Shown one piece after another: positions 6,320-12,281 of a stretch of DNA of 15,750 bases (positions are counted from its first letter, which is position 1; each line of letters opens with the position of its first letter). Source of the DNA: Bryobacterales bacterium (lineage in GTDB: Bacteria > Acidobacteriota > Terriglobia > Bryobacterales > Bryobacteraceae); contig PLRZ01000749.1 in NCBI GenBank assembly GCA_003164075.1, forward strand, positions 1 through 15,750. The letters are read 5' to 3'. The position numbers were made by a program, and so were the translations under genes. The notes under the pieces are model-generated. The model was not told the DNA's origin, did no database searches, and saw only the letters and a list, made by a program, of their open reading frames with translations.

Positions 6320-7473
6320 CGATGGGTCATTATTTGAGAAGCCAGGCGCGCGACCGCGGCGCGCGGCTCCTCCATTACCTGATGGAATGCTTCCAGAGTT
6401 TTTTGGGCCGTCTTCTGCCAACTGAAATGCGCGGCCCGCTGTATTCCCAGACGTTCCATGCGCCCGCGCAGTTCCGCGTCCAGCAGCACATCCGCAATGG
6501 CCCGTACAATTTCGTCGGTGGCGTAGGGGTCGAACAGAATGGCCGCCCCGTCCACCACCTCCGGCAGCGCCGACGCGTCCGAGCAGACCACCGTTCGTCC
6601 GCAGGCCATGGCTTCCAGCGCCGGGAATCCGAAACCTTCGTAAAAAGATGGGAACACGAAACAATCGCAGGCGTTGTAGAGCTGCAGCAGGTCGGCATCC
6701 GAAACGAAGCCAACGAACTGAATCCGCTCGTCCACGCCGCTCTCGCGCGCCGCTTCCTGCACCCTGGGGGAAAACCACGTGGGCTTCCCGACCAACACCA
6801 GGTTGTGCGTCAACTGGGAATACGCTTTGCACATGCGTGCAAAAGCGCGGATCAACCCGATGTGGTTTTTGCGCGGCTGAATATCCCCCACCGACAGAAT
6901 AAACGGTCCGCCGATGGAATATTTCTCCCGCACCATGGCTACCGCCGCCTCCCGCGAAATCGGGCGGAACTGCGGCGCGGCCGCCAACGGCACCACCAAC
7001 ACCTTGTCCTCGTCCAGACCGGGATACACCTTCAAAATCGAGTTGCGGGCAGTCTCGGTACCGGTGAGGATCCTGGCCGCGCGCCGCACCGTGCGGCCCA
7101 CGGTGAGTCTCAATTGCCATGCCCGGTCCCGTGTAAAGTACTCCGGATGTTCCAGATAGCTGACGTCGTGCACCGTGGCCACCACCGGCACGGAACAGCC
7201 GACCGGCGCGGTGTACTGCACGTGCAACACATCGGGACGGTCTTTGCGGACCCGGTGGGCCAGGTCGAACCCCAGCCGCAGGAAGGGGTTAGCGGCCACC
7301 CGCTGGACGCGAATGCGCTCCGGAATGGACGCGCACGCCTCCACGCCAGACACGTATGCCAGGATATCTTCGCCCTGGTTTTGGGCGGCAAAGGCGTTCA
7401 AAAGGCTTCGAACGTATACCTCGTTGCCTGTGAGGTGTCTGCCGATGGCGTGGGCATCAATGGCGATGAGCAT
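6316..7473 (-). CDS. Family-4 glycosyltransferase, paralogue of the gene at 8331-9485
   Basis: This 385-residue GT-B enzyme begins MLIAIDAHAIGRHLTGNEVY; the GR-LTGNEVYVRSLL acceptor-side motif is typical of GT4 mannosyl/rhamnosyltransferases. The donor-binding half has FILSVGDIQPRKNHIGLIRAF (191-211) and the E-x7-E motif in YEGFGFPALEAMACGRTVV (278-296; E279, E287). HVQYTAP (84-90) and HDVSYLEHPEYFTR (102-115) are also conserved. It transfers a sugar from a nucleotide donor to a growing glycan at the inner face of the membrane; donor and acceptor cannot be told. It is roughly 70-80% identical by eye over its first 120 residues to the gene at 8331-9485, so the two are recent duplicates; the C-terminal ~15 residues differ completely. 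It heads the operon running down to 1805. Confidence 0.88.
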   Translation of the reverse strand: MLIAIDAHAIGRHLTGNEVYVRSLLNAFAAQNQGEDILAYVSGVEACASIPERIRVQRVAANPFLRLGFDLAHRVRKDRPDVLHVQYTAPVGCSVPVVATVHDVSYLEHPEYFTRDRAWQLRLTVGRTVRRAARILTGTETARNSILKVYPGLDEDKVLVVPLAAAPQFRPISREAAVAMVREKYSIGGPFILSVGDIQPRKNHIGLIRAFARMCKAYSQLTHNLVLVGKPTWFSPRVQEAARESGVDERIQFVGFVSDADLLQLYNACDCFVFPSFYEGFGFPALEAMACGRTVVCSDASALPEVVDGAAILFDPYATDEIVRAIADVLLDAELRGRMERLGIQRAAHFSWQKTAQKTLEAFHQVMEEPRAAVARLASQIMTHR

Positions 7474-7483
7474 TGATTGTTCC

Positions 7484-7489
7484 AGTATA
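7484..7489 (-). promoter_or_regulatory. Probable -10 box (TATACT) of the 7473-1805 operon
   Basis: TATACT lies 10 bp before the ATG, inside a block (GTCCGCTATACTGG) that is identical upstream of the duplicate gene at 9485. A TTGACA occurs at 7514-7519, but the 24-bp spacer is too long for a normal -35. The short distance to ATG implies a leader of ~4 nt. Confidence 0.45.
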
Positions 7490-7653
7490 GCGGACCATTA
7501 TGACCCCCTGGTGTGTCAAAAGTTCCACCTCTTAGCAGACTCACTTCCTGTAAACTCCTCAGCGCCAATACTCTGCCGCGCGGCGCCGATCGGCTCCACG
7601 GACACATTGCACGCCGTCAACCGTCTGGAATGGTGGTAAGGGTTGTGCCGGAT

Positions 7654-7704
7654 GGCCTCGGGCTGAAAGCAAACACCCCGGTCAGCCGAGGCCGTCCGGG
7701 GTGT
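7654..7704. repeat. Two overlapping, mutually exclusive hairpins
   Basis: GGCCTCGGGCTGA (7654-7666) can pair with TCAGCCGAGGCC (7682-7693), with one bulged G. ACACCCCGG (7673-7681) can pair perfectly with CCGGGGTGT (7696-7704). The right arm of the first lies in the loop of the second, and the left arm of the second lies in the loop of the first, so only one can form at a time or they form a pseudoknot. No leader peptide or T-run is evident, so an attenuator is not supported beyond the geometry. Confidence 0.4.
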
Positions 7705-7830
7705 AAATTCCACAAGCCCGATGCCTGGCGGCAGAGCGGGAACAATTTCAGTGTAATCCATTGTCAAGATCTCATGATCTCCAGGGCAGGGATGCCTCAC
7801 CGAGCTGGGGAAGGTCCGTCACCGGTGAAC

Positions 7831-8002
7831 GCTCCCTAACGGGGTGCCCTCTGGGCCCGGCTCCGTCAAAAGCGCATGCCGAGCCGCGCGCGTGAGCAAG
7901 CGGTTGGATCTGAGTGCACAGGATATTTCTTCGCGGCTACTAATTGCAAACATGCGGGCACTCGTTACAGAGCCGGGCACAGAGGGCACCCCGTTAGGGA
8001 GC
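7831..8002. repeat. 172-bp element with 36-bp imperfect terminal inverted repeats (MITE-like)
   Basis: The left end (7831-7866) begins GCTCCCTAACGGGGTGCC, and the right end (7967-8002) is its reverse complement except at two positions. The 100-bp interior includes an Arg/Ala-coding stretch (around 7875-7905, gccgcgcgcgtgagcaagcg) of a type I recall as dispersed in acidobacterial intergenic DNA. The element starts exactly where the PemK/MazF fragment loses similarity. I see no target-site duplication: the flanks are gtgaac on the left and atatcg on the right. It could be a non-autonomous mobile element, or a REP-like palindrome pair. Confidence 0.55.
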
Positions 8003-8229
8003 ATATCGGCCTTGGCCCGAACGTCTATGTCGGGGCGAAAGAACGAATATCGGCTCACGGGGATCATATGGTGGAAGGCCTCAACGGGATTCGGTTCAGC
8101 GATGCCCAAGGAAACCCCCGGGCACAGGCCGGAACAGTGGCGGCGCTTCACCATTTCCGGCGGTTGAAAGCCGGTGGCAAAGTCGCATATCAGGACGGTA
8201 CCGGGGCTGGGGTGAAAAGTGATGGGCAT
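8003..8229 (-). pseudogene. PemK/MazF-family toxin remnant, internally deleted and truncated
   Basis: From ATG 8229 the minus strand reads MPITFHPSPGTVLICDF…GFQPPEMVKRR, the N-terminus of a PemK/MazF-type endoribonuclease toxin. It then jumps to HCSGLCPGVSLGIAEPNPVEAF and FHHMIPVSRYSFFRPDIDVR…KADML. In intact homologues the KRR is followed by a PVVVISP-type beta strand, which is missing here, so an in-frame deletion of about 8-12 codons is likely. After KADML the reading frame runs straight into the inverted-repeat element, and the C-terminal third of the family is not found beyond it. No partner antitoxin is recognisable upstream. I identified the family from memory of its motifs. Confidence 0.55.
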
Positions 8230-8310
8230 GAGGCCTGAACGTCTGCCCGACCGAGTCAGCTCAGTCGTTCCCAAGCTACATATAGAGTGCCGGGCGGAAC
8301 AATCGTCTCA

Positions 8311-8322
8311 ACAATCGATTGT
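8311..8322. repeat. 12-bp perfect palindrome ACAATCGATTGT
   Basis: It lies 8 bp beyond the stop codon of the glycosyltransferase ending at 8331. Its half-site ACAATCG also occurs directly repeated at 8299-8305. It may be a protein-binding site left from the lost toxin-antitoxin locus, or chance. No T-run follows, so it is not a terminator. Confidence 0.3.
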
Positions 8323-8330
8323 CCCGCGTC

Positions 8331-9485
8331 TCACGCACCAGCTTCCGCGGGAATGGCCGCTCGAGCGGCGGGGCGCGGCAACTCCGCCACCTGGCGATAG
8401 GCTTCCAAAGTCTTCTGCGCCGTCTTCTGCCAACTGAAGTGCGCGGCCCGCTGGATTCCCAGGCGCTCCATACGCGCGCGCAGTTCCGCGTCCAGCAGCA
8501 CATCCGCCAGAGCCCGTACCACTTCATCGATGGCATACGGGTCGAACAGGATCGCGGCCCCGTCCACCACCTCGGGCAGCGCCGATGCGTCGGAGCAGAC
8601 CACCGCCCGTCCGCAGGCCATGGCTTCCAAGGCGGGCAACCCGAATCCCTCGTAAAACGAGGGGAAAGCGAAACAGTCGCAGGCGTTGTACAACTGCAGC
8701 AAGTCGTCATCCGGTACGAACCCCAGGAACCGGATCCGTTCTTGCGCTCCGCTGGCCCGCGCGGCATCCCGCACCGCGTCCGAGAACCACGTCGGCTTGC
8801 CGACCATCGCCAGTTGGTGCGGCAACTGCGGGTACGCCTTCACCAACCGCGAAAAAGCGCGGATCAACCCCACGTGATTCTTGCGCGGCTGGAGATCGCC
8901 CACCGAGAGAATGTACGGCCCGCCGATATCGTAGCGGGCGCGCACCGCGGCGCTCGCGGCGTCGCGCGAAACGGGGCGGAACTCCGGGGACGCTGCCAGC
9001 GGAACCACCGCTACTTTGCACTCGTCCAAGCCCGGATAAACCTTCAGGATGGCGTTGCGCGCCGCCTCCGTGCCGGTGAGAATTTTCGCCGCCTGCCGCA
9101 CGGTACGCCCCACGGTAAGCCTCAACTGCCACACGCGTTGCCGCGTAAAATACTCGGGATGTTCCAGATAACTGACGTCGTGTACGGTGGCCACCACCGG
9201 AACCGAACAGCCGGCGGGGGCGGTATACTGCACGTGGAGCAGGTCCGGACGGTCTTGCCGAATGCGGTTGTTCAGACCGAATGCCAGCCGCAGGAAAGGA
9301 TTGGAGGCCACCCGCCGGGTTTGGATGCGGTCCGGAACGAAGGCGCGCGCCTCCCGTTCAGACACGTATGCCAGAATCTCACAGTCCTCAGCCTGGCCGG
9401 CAAATGCATGTAAGAGGCTTCGGACATAGACTTCGTTCCCCGTTAGACGCCTGCCGATGGCGTGGGCATCGATGGCGATGCGCAT
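8331..9485 (-). CDS. Family-4 glycosyltransferase, paralogue of the gene at 6316-7473
   Basis: This 384-residue protein starts at ATG 9485 (MRIAIDAHAIGRRLTGNEVY). A longer ORF extends upstream, but its extra 21 residues have no counterpart in the paralogue and cross the conserved promoter-like block, so I reject them. It is a GT-B fold with ILSVGDLQPRKNHVGLIRAF and the E-x7-E motif YEGFGLPALEAMACGRAVV. Its active-site segments are nearly identical to the duplicate, and long DNA stretches match (for example tccgcaggccatggcttcca). The divergence is concentrated around residues 30-60 and in the last ~15 residues, so the two may use the same donor with different acceptors, which is speculation. 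It lies 41 bp downstream of the glycosyltransferase at 9527-10702. Confidence 0.88.
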   Translation of the reverse strand: MRIAIDAHAIGRRLTGNEVYVRSLLHAFAGQAEDCEILAYVSEREARAFVPDRIQTRRVASNPFLRLAFGLNNRIRQDRPDLLHVQYTAPAGCSVPVVATVHDVSYLEHPEYFTRQRVWQLRLTVGRTVRQAAKILTGTEAARNAILKVYPGLDECKVAVVPLAASPEFRPVSRDAASAAVRARYDIGGPYILSVGDLQPRKNHVGLIRAFSRLVKAYPQLPHQLAMVGKPTWFSDAVRDAARASGAQERIRFLGFVPDDDLLQLYNACDCFAFPSFYEGFGLPALEAMACGRAVVCSDASALPEVVDGAAILFDPYAIDEVVRALADVLLDAELRARMERLGIQRAAHFSWQKTAQKTLEAYRQVAELPRPAARAAIPAEAGA

Positions 9486-9495
9486 TCGTCGTACC

Positions 9496-9501
9496 AGTAT
9501 A
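9496..9501 (-). promoter_or_regulatory. Possible -10 box (TATACT) for the glycosyltransferase at 8331-9485
   Basis: TATACT lies 10 bp before ATG 9485, in the same GTCCGCTATACTGG block found before the paralogue at 7473. It sits in the 41-bp gap after the upstream gene, so it would be an internal operon promoter. Conservation between the two copies could reflect the duplication itself rather than selection. Confidence 0.38.
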
Positions 9502-9526
9502 GCGGACGATCCACTGCCGTAACGGT

Positions 9527-10702
9527 TCACAAGTCCAGTTTTTCCCACGCGGAGTCCCAGGTAAACTCCTTTTCCAGCAGTGCTCTGCCCGCCTGGCCCA
9601 ACTGCCGCCGGAGATTCGTATCTTCCAGTACGCGCGTGACCGCGTCCGCGAACGCCGGCCCGCCGTCAGCCAGCAGCAGATTCTCGCCATCGCGGGCCGG
9701 CAGACCCTCCGCGCCGATGGTGGTGGAGACCACCGGCAAACCGGCCGACCATGCTTCCAGGATCTTGAACCGCGTGCCGCTGCCCGCCAGCAGCGGAACT
9801 ACGGCCACGCGCGCACGGGCCAGTTCGCGAACCGCGTCATCCACCTCGCCGGTGACTTCGATTCGCGGGTCGCCCGACGTATAGCGGCTCACCGCCCGGG
9901 GATTCTTGCCCACCAGCCGCCAGACGAGCCCTGGCCACCGCTGGCGCAGCCGCGGCCAGACTTCCGCGCGGAAGAATCGCACGGCGCTGAGGTTGGGATG
10001 GTACTCCATATTGCCGGAGAAGACCACCGCATCCTCATCCGCGTGCTCCGGTTGCGCCACCCACGGGAGGGCATTGGGATAGACGGCGACATGCGCGGCC
10101 GGCGCGATGGCCAGCGCCGCATCGGCATCGCTCCGCGAGGTGGTCAGCACCTGCGAGAATCGCGGCAGCCAGGTCCGCTCCAGATGGAGCGATGCCTCGC
10201 GAAAAACGCGGTGCGCGAAGGCCGTGGCCCCACCTTCCACGGCAGCGCAGCGCGCATGCAGCATGGATTCGATGTTGTGCAGGTCAAGCACGGTCCTAAG
10301 GCAGGCGGGCGAAATCCGCTCCCAGTAGGGCGCGCACCAGGAATGTTCGATGAGACCGATTTCATAGCGCGCACCGCCGATGGCTTCGGCTACTTCCCGG
10401 TGGAAACCGGCGAAGCGGTCGACCAGGGGCGGGACTCCGCGGACCATGCGGCTGGTATTGCGGGCGGCGCGCGCCGCGTGGCTGCGGCCGGTTGACGGCA
10501 GTTGGATCACCGACACGCGCCGCGCCAGTCCGGCGGGCAACTGAAGGGCCGGGTCGGGAGCGGAAGGCTGGCGGAAGAGGATGAGGTCGACGGGGCGGGT
10601 CCGGGCCAGGTATTGGATGAGTGAGGCGGTGCGCAATGCGCCTCCCCCCGCCAACGGATAGGGAGCTTCGGGGGAGAGAACGAGCGCCGGTTCAGCAGAC
10701 AC
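9527..10702 (-). CDS. Family-4 (group 1) glycosyltransferase
   Basis: This 391-residue GT-B enzyme starts at a GTG with a good Shine-Dalgarno sequence 5 bp upstream. The N-terminal motif SPEAPYPLAGGGALRTASLI (10-29) is the acceptor-side Gly-rich loop seen in stp2-like GT4 transferases (PYPPDGGG type). DLHNIES (139-145), FSGNMEYHPN (228-237) and GSGTRFKILEAWSAGLPVVS (307-326) follow, the last being the donor-binding region; GSGTR..KILEA replaces the classic E-x7-E, as is usual in this subgroup. Donor sugar unknown. It is the first gene after the 516-bp repeat-filled gap and is followed 41 bp later by the glycosyltransferase at 9485. Confidence 0.85.
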   Translation of the reverse strand: MSAEPALVLSPEAPYPLAGGGALRTASLIQYLARTRPVDLILFRQPSAPDPALQLPAGLARRVSVIQLPSTGRSHAARAARNTSRMVRGVPPLVDRFAGFHREVAEAIGGARYEIGLIEHSWCAPYWERISPACLRTVLDLHNIESMLHARCAAVEGGATAFAHRVFREASLHLERTWLPRFSQVLTTSRSDADAALAIAPAAHVAVYPNALPWVAQPEHADEDAVVFSGNMEYHPNLSAVRFFRAEVWPRLRQRWPGLVWRLVGKNPRAVSRYTSGDPRIEVTGEVDDAVRELARARVAVVPLLAGSGTRFKILEAWSAGLPVVSTTIGAEGLPARDGENLLLADGGPAFADAVTRVLEDTNLRRQLGQAGRALLEKEFTWDSAWEKLDL

Positions 10703-10707
10703 TTAGA

Positions 10708-10714
10708 CTCCCCC
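10708..10714 (-). promoter_or_regulatory. Strong ribosome binding site GGGGGAG
   Basis: On the minus strand GGGGGAG lies 5 bp before GTG 10702 and decides that start. It contrasts with the many starts in this window that have no Shine-Dalgarno sequence. Confidence 0.6.
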
Positions 10715-10733
10715 GGTGTGGCGAAACATGAAT

Positions 10734-10755
10734 GGCCGCGGATGAACAGGGATGA
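10734..10755. repeat. Single copy of the GGCC-CRGATRAACA-GGATGA repeat
   Basis: It matches 10806-10827 at 18 of 22 positions, so it is a diverged copy of the same motif in the same orientation, about 70 bp away. Confidence 0.45.
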
Positions 10756-10807
10756 GAGAAAACCTTGTTGCGGCGCAGTCTTGGAGTCCGGGCAAAGACA
10801 TTATTGG

Positions 10808-10889
10808 CCACAGATAAACACGGATGAACACAGATAAAACCAAAAAAGAAGGGTTTTTCTTATCTGTGTTCATCGGTGTTCATTCGTGG
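10808..10889. repeat. Imperfect inverted repeat (30-bp arms) of the CACAGATAAACACGGATGA family
   Basis: The left arm 10808-10837 and right arm 10860-10889 are reverse complements except at four positions, around a 22-nt A-rich/T-rich centre that can itself pair (AACC with GGTT). I recall such 'ccacagatgaacacagat' sequences as abundant between genes in acidobacterial, planctomycete and other environmental genomes. Folded, it would form a long hairpin. It has no coding content. Confidence 0.6.
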
Positions 10890-11038
10890 CTGAATTTGTT
10901 CGTGCGGAGTGGTGGCTCAGTCCGATTCCCCCGCAGTTCCAGAATGCCGGTGACATCGGGAGTTCGGAGACTAGTCTCGGCGCCACCTCTTGACAGGTCA
11001 TCCCAAGGTATCCCGATGGTCCGCGCGGGCCTTCAAAA

Positions 11039-11069
11039 GCTGAACGCTGAGAGCTGACCGCTGACCGCT
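11039..11069. repeat. Short tandem tract of GCTGA-type units
   Basis: GCTGAACGCTGAGAGCTGAC is followed by CGCTGACCGCT: five GCTGA units with 1-3 base spacers. Such tracts (reverse complement TCAGC-rich, translating to SAVSSQRSA-like strings) are a low-complexity dispersed repeat type that I recall from acidobacterial intergenic DNA. Confidence 0.45.
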
Positions 11070-11118
11070 TGCGGCGAAGCCGCGCCGCGCCCTTAGGAGC
11101 TGTCAAGAAATAAACTTG

Positions 11119-11185
11119 CCTAACGCTCCCTGACGGTCGCGGCTCTGAACGCGCATCAGAGCCGCGACCGTCAGGGAGCGTTAGG
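11119..11185 (-). terminator. Perfect 30-bp inverted repeat, probable terminator of the rfb operon
   Basis: Arms 11119-11148 and 11156-11185 are exact reverse complements around the 7-nt loop ACGCGCA. The structure begins 33 bp after the stop of the minus-strand glycosyltransferase (11219). On that strand it is followed within 5 bases by a T-rich tract (TTTATTTCTT), giving a plausible Rho-independent terminator. It also reads as a dispersed palindrome: one arm carries CGCGACCGTCAGGGAGCG, which encodes the LPDGRGSD-like string common in acidobacterial intergenic sequence. It may be a repeat co-opted as a terminator. Confidence 0.6.
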
Positions 11186-11218
11186 TGGCGATTGAACAGG
11201 TTATTTCCACACAGACCC

Positions 11219-12274
11219 TTAGTTCCCAAACCGCCTCCGAGCCTCCTCGTACACTCCCCGCGTCAACCTTGCGGTGCGCTCCCAGGAGAATTCGCGCGCC
11301 CGCGCCAGCGAGAGCGCCCTGCGCTCGGCCACCCACTCCGGCCGCTCCACCGCCTGCCGCATGGCATCGGCCAGCGTGGCGCCATCGTCGGCATATACCG
11401 CCGCATCGCCGGCGGCCTCCGCCACCGCGCTCGAAGCAATCACGCCCGTGCCGCATTGCATGGCCTCCAGCACCGGCAGGCCGAAGCCCTCATATAAGGA
11501 TGGGCAGACCAGCGCCAGCGCACCGGAATACAGTTCGGGAAGTTTCTCGTCGGGGACTTCGCCCGCCAGCCGCAGACCGGGCTCCTCCGCGATCGCCGGG
11601 GCATCGGCCCGCCGCCGGCCTGCCAGCACCAGGTCGATGGCGTGATGCCGCCGCACTTCGCGCCATGCCTCCACCAGCATCGGCAGATTCTTGCGAGGCT
11701 CCAGGGTTCCCACAAAGAGAAAGTATGGCGCGGCCGCGGGCGGAGGGTCCACACGCCGGAACCACGGCGCGGGAGCTTCCGGGACAGCCACTACGCGGTC
11801 CGGTTCCAGCCTGAAGTGTTCGATGACCTGCTTCCGCACGGCGTCCCCGGGCGTGACGATCATGGTGGCAATCCCCAGATCCAACAGGAGCGGGGTGCGG
11901 TGCCGTACCCGATGGGCGCCGTGGTGCCAGCGCGGGTCCATCCACGGGGAAAGGTCGTGCAGCGTCATGACGCTGGGACGGCGGGACAGGTAGGGCACGG
12001 CGAAATCCGGCCCGTGTACCAGGTCCGCGCCCAGGCGGGCCATTTCGCGATCCAGGCCCCAGATCCACCAGCGGCGCTCCACGGCGTTGCGCGGGCCGCC
12101 TCCGCGCCGCAGATTGGCGGGCGCGTCATCCGGCATGCGAAAGGGCTGATCGGAAACCAGAAAGAACTCGTCGTCGGGAAACGAGCGGGCCAGCGCCAGG
12201 CTTAACTCGCCGGTGTAACGCGCCAAGCCACCGCTAGAGAGGCCCAGCGACGCGGCTTCAATCGCCACTCGCAT
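11219..12274 (-). CDS. Family-4 glycosyltransferase
   Basis: This 351-residue GT-B enzyme begins MRVAIEAASLGLSSGGLARY, with SSGGLARYTGEL as the acceptor-side loop. Donor-side motifs are FLFVGTLEPRKNLPMLVEAW (185-204) and E-x7-E in YEGFGLPVLEAMQCGTGVIA (261-280; E262, E270). It resembles rhamnosyl/mannosyltransferases; with rfbABC immediately upstream, a dTDP-linked deoxysugar donor is a reasonable guess but cannot be read from the sequence. It starts 7 bp after the rfbB stop, with GAGGG about 10 bp before the ATG, and is the last gene before the terminator-like repeat at 11119-11185. Confidence 0.85.
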   Translation of the reverse strand: MRVAIEAASLGLSSGGLARYTGELSLALARSFPDDEFFLVSDQPFRMPDDAPANLRRGGGPRNAVERRWWIWGLDREMARLGADLVHGPDFAVPYLSRRPSVMTLHDLSPWMDPRWHHGAHRVRHRTPLLLDLGIATMIVTPGDAVRKQVIEHFRLEPDRVVAVPEAPAPWFRRVDPPPAAAPYFLFVGTLEPRKNLPMLVEAWREVRRHHAIDLVLAGRRRADAPAIAEEPGLRLAGEVPDEKLPELYSGALALVCPSLYEGFGLPVLEAMQCGTGVIASSAVAEAAGDAAVYADDGATLADAMRQAVERPEWVAERRALSLARAREFSWERTARLTRGVYEEARRRFGN

Positions 12275-12281
12275 GGGGTGA

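Larger units (their letters stand above)
7474..8330. other. 857-bp region without an intact gene, between duplicated glycosyltransferases
   Basis: From left to right it holds the operon promoter (to ~7520), ~130 bp in which I see nothing recognisable, paired hairpins (7654-7704), ~125 bp with no recognisable gene, a 172-bp element with inverted ends (7831-8002), a PemK/MazF toxin remnant (8003-8229, minus strand) and a 12-bp palindrome (8311-8322). ORFs of 100-150 codons on either strand cross these structures without consistent family similarity. The stretch looks like decayed mobile or toxin-antitoxin DNA left between two copies of a gene. Confidence 0.6.
10703..11218. other. 516-bp non-coding gap filled with dispersed-type repeats
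   Basis: It contains a GGATGAACAGGGATGA-type copy (10734-10755), an inverted pair of CACAGATAA-type repeats (10808-10889), a GCTGAC-type short tandem tract (11039-11069), a small GCGGCGAAGCCGC hairpin (11071-11083) and a long perfect inverted repeat (11119-11185). Shorter inverted pairs CATCGGGA/TCCCGATG (10954-10961, 11011-11018) and CTTGACAG/CTGTCAAG (10989-10996, 11100-11107) frame the middle. A 119-codon minus-strand ORF crosses all of these and is not a credible gene. Confidence 0.65.

Noticed and set aside
6320..7120. N-terminal extension of the DUF3108 frame
   Set aside because: The upstream 267 codons are the glycosyltransferase read in another frame. The signal peptide at ATG 6319 and the ATGA overlap fix the start.
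6322..7476. Long plus-strand ORF antisense to the glycosyltransferase, with a similar one at 8319-9413
   Set aside because: The two look alike only because the underlying glycosyltransferases are duplicates. Their composition is not protein-like.
7501..7560. Possible insertion-sequence end near 'gtgtgtcaaaagttccacc'
   Set aside because: It resembles IS termini superficially, but there is no matching inverted partner, transposase fragment or target duplication.
7516..7800. 94-codon minus-strand ORF in the spacer
   Set aside because: No family resemblance; it runs through the interlocking hairpins and has no ribosome binding site. I cannot support it as a gene.
7831..8002. CRISPR-like or phage attachment interpretation of the repeated arms
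   Set aside because: There are only two arms, in inverted orientation, with no spacer series, integrase or tRNA nearby.
9486..9548. 21-residue N-terminal extension of the glycosyltransferase at 8331-9485
   Set aside because: It is absent from the paralogue, overlaps the end of the preceding gene and spans the conserved promoter-like block.
10870..11229. 119-codon minus-strand ORF in the repeat-filled gap
   Set aside because: It translates dispersed repeats (LPDGRGSD, SAVSSQRSA strings) and both arms of a palindrome. It is a typical spurious acidobacterial ORF.
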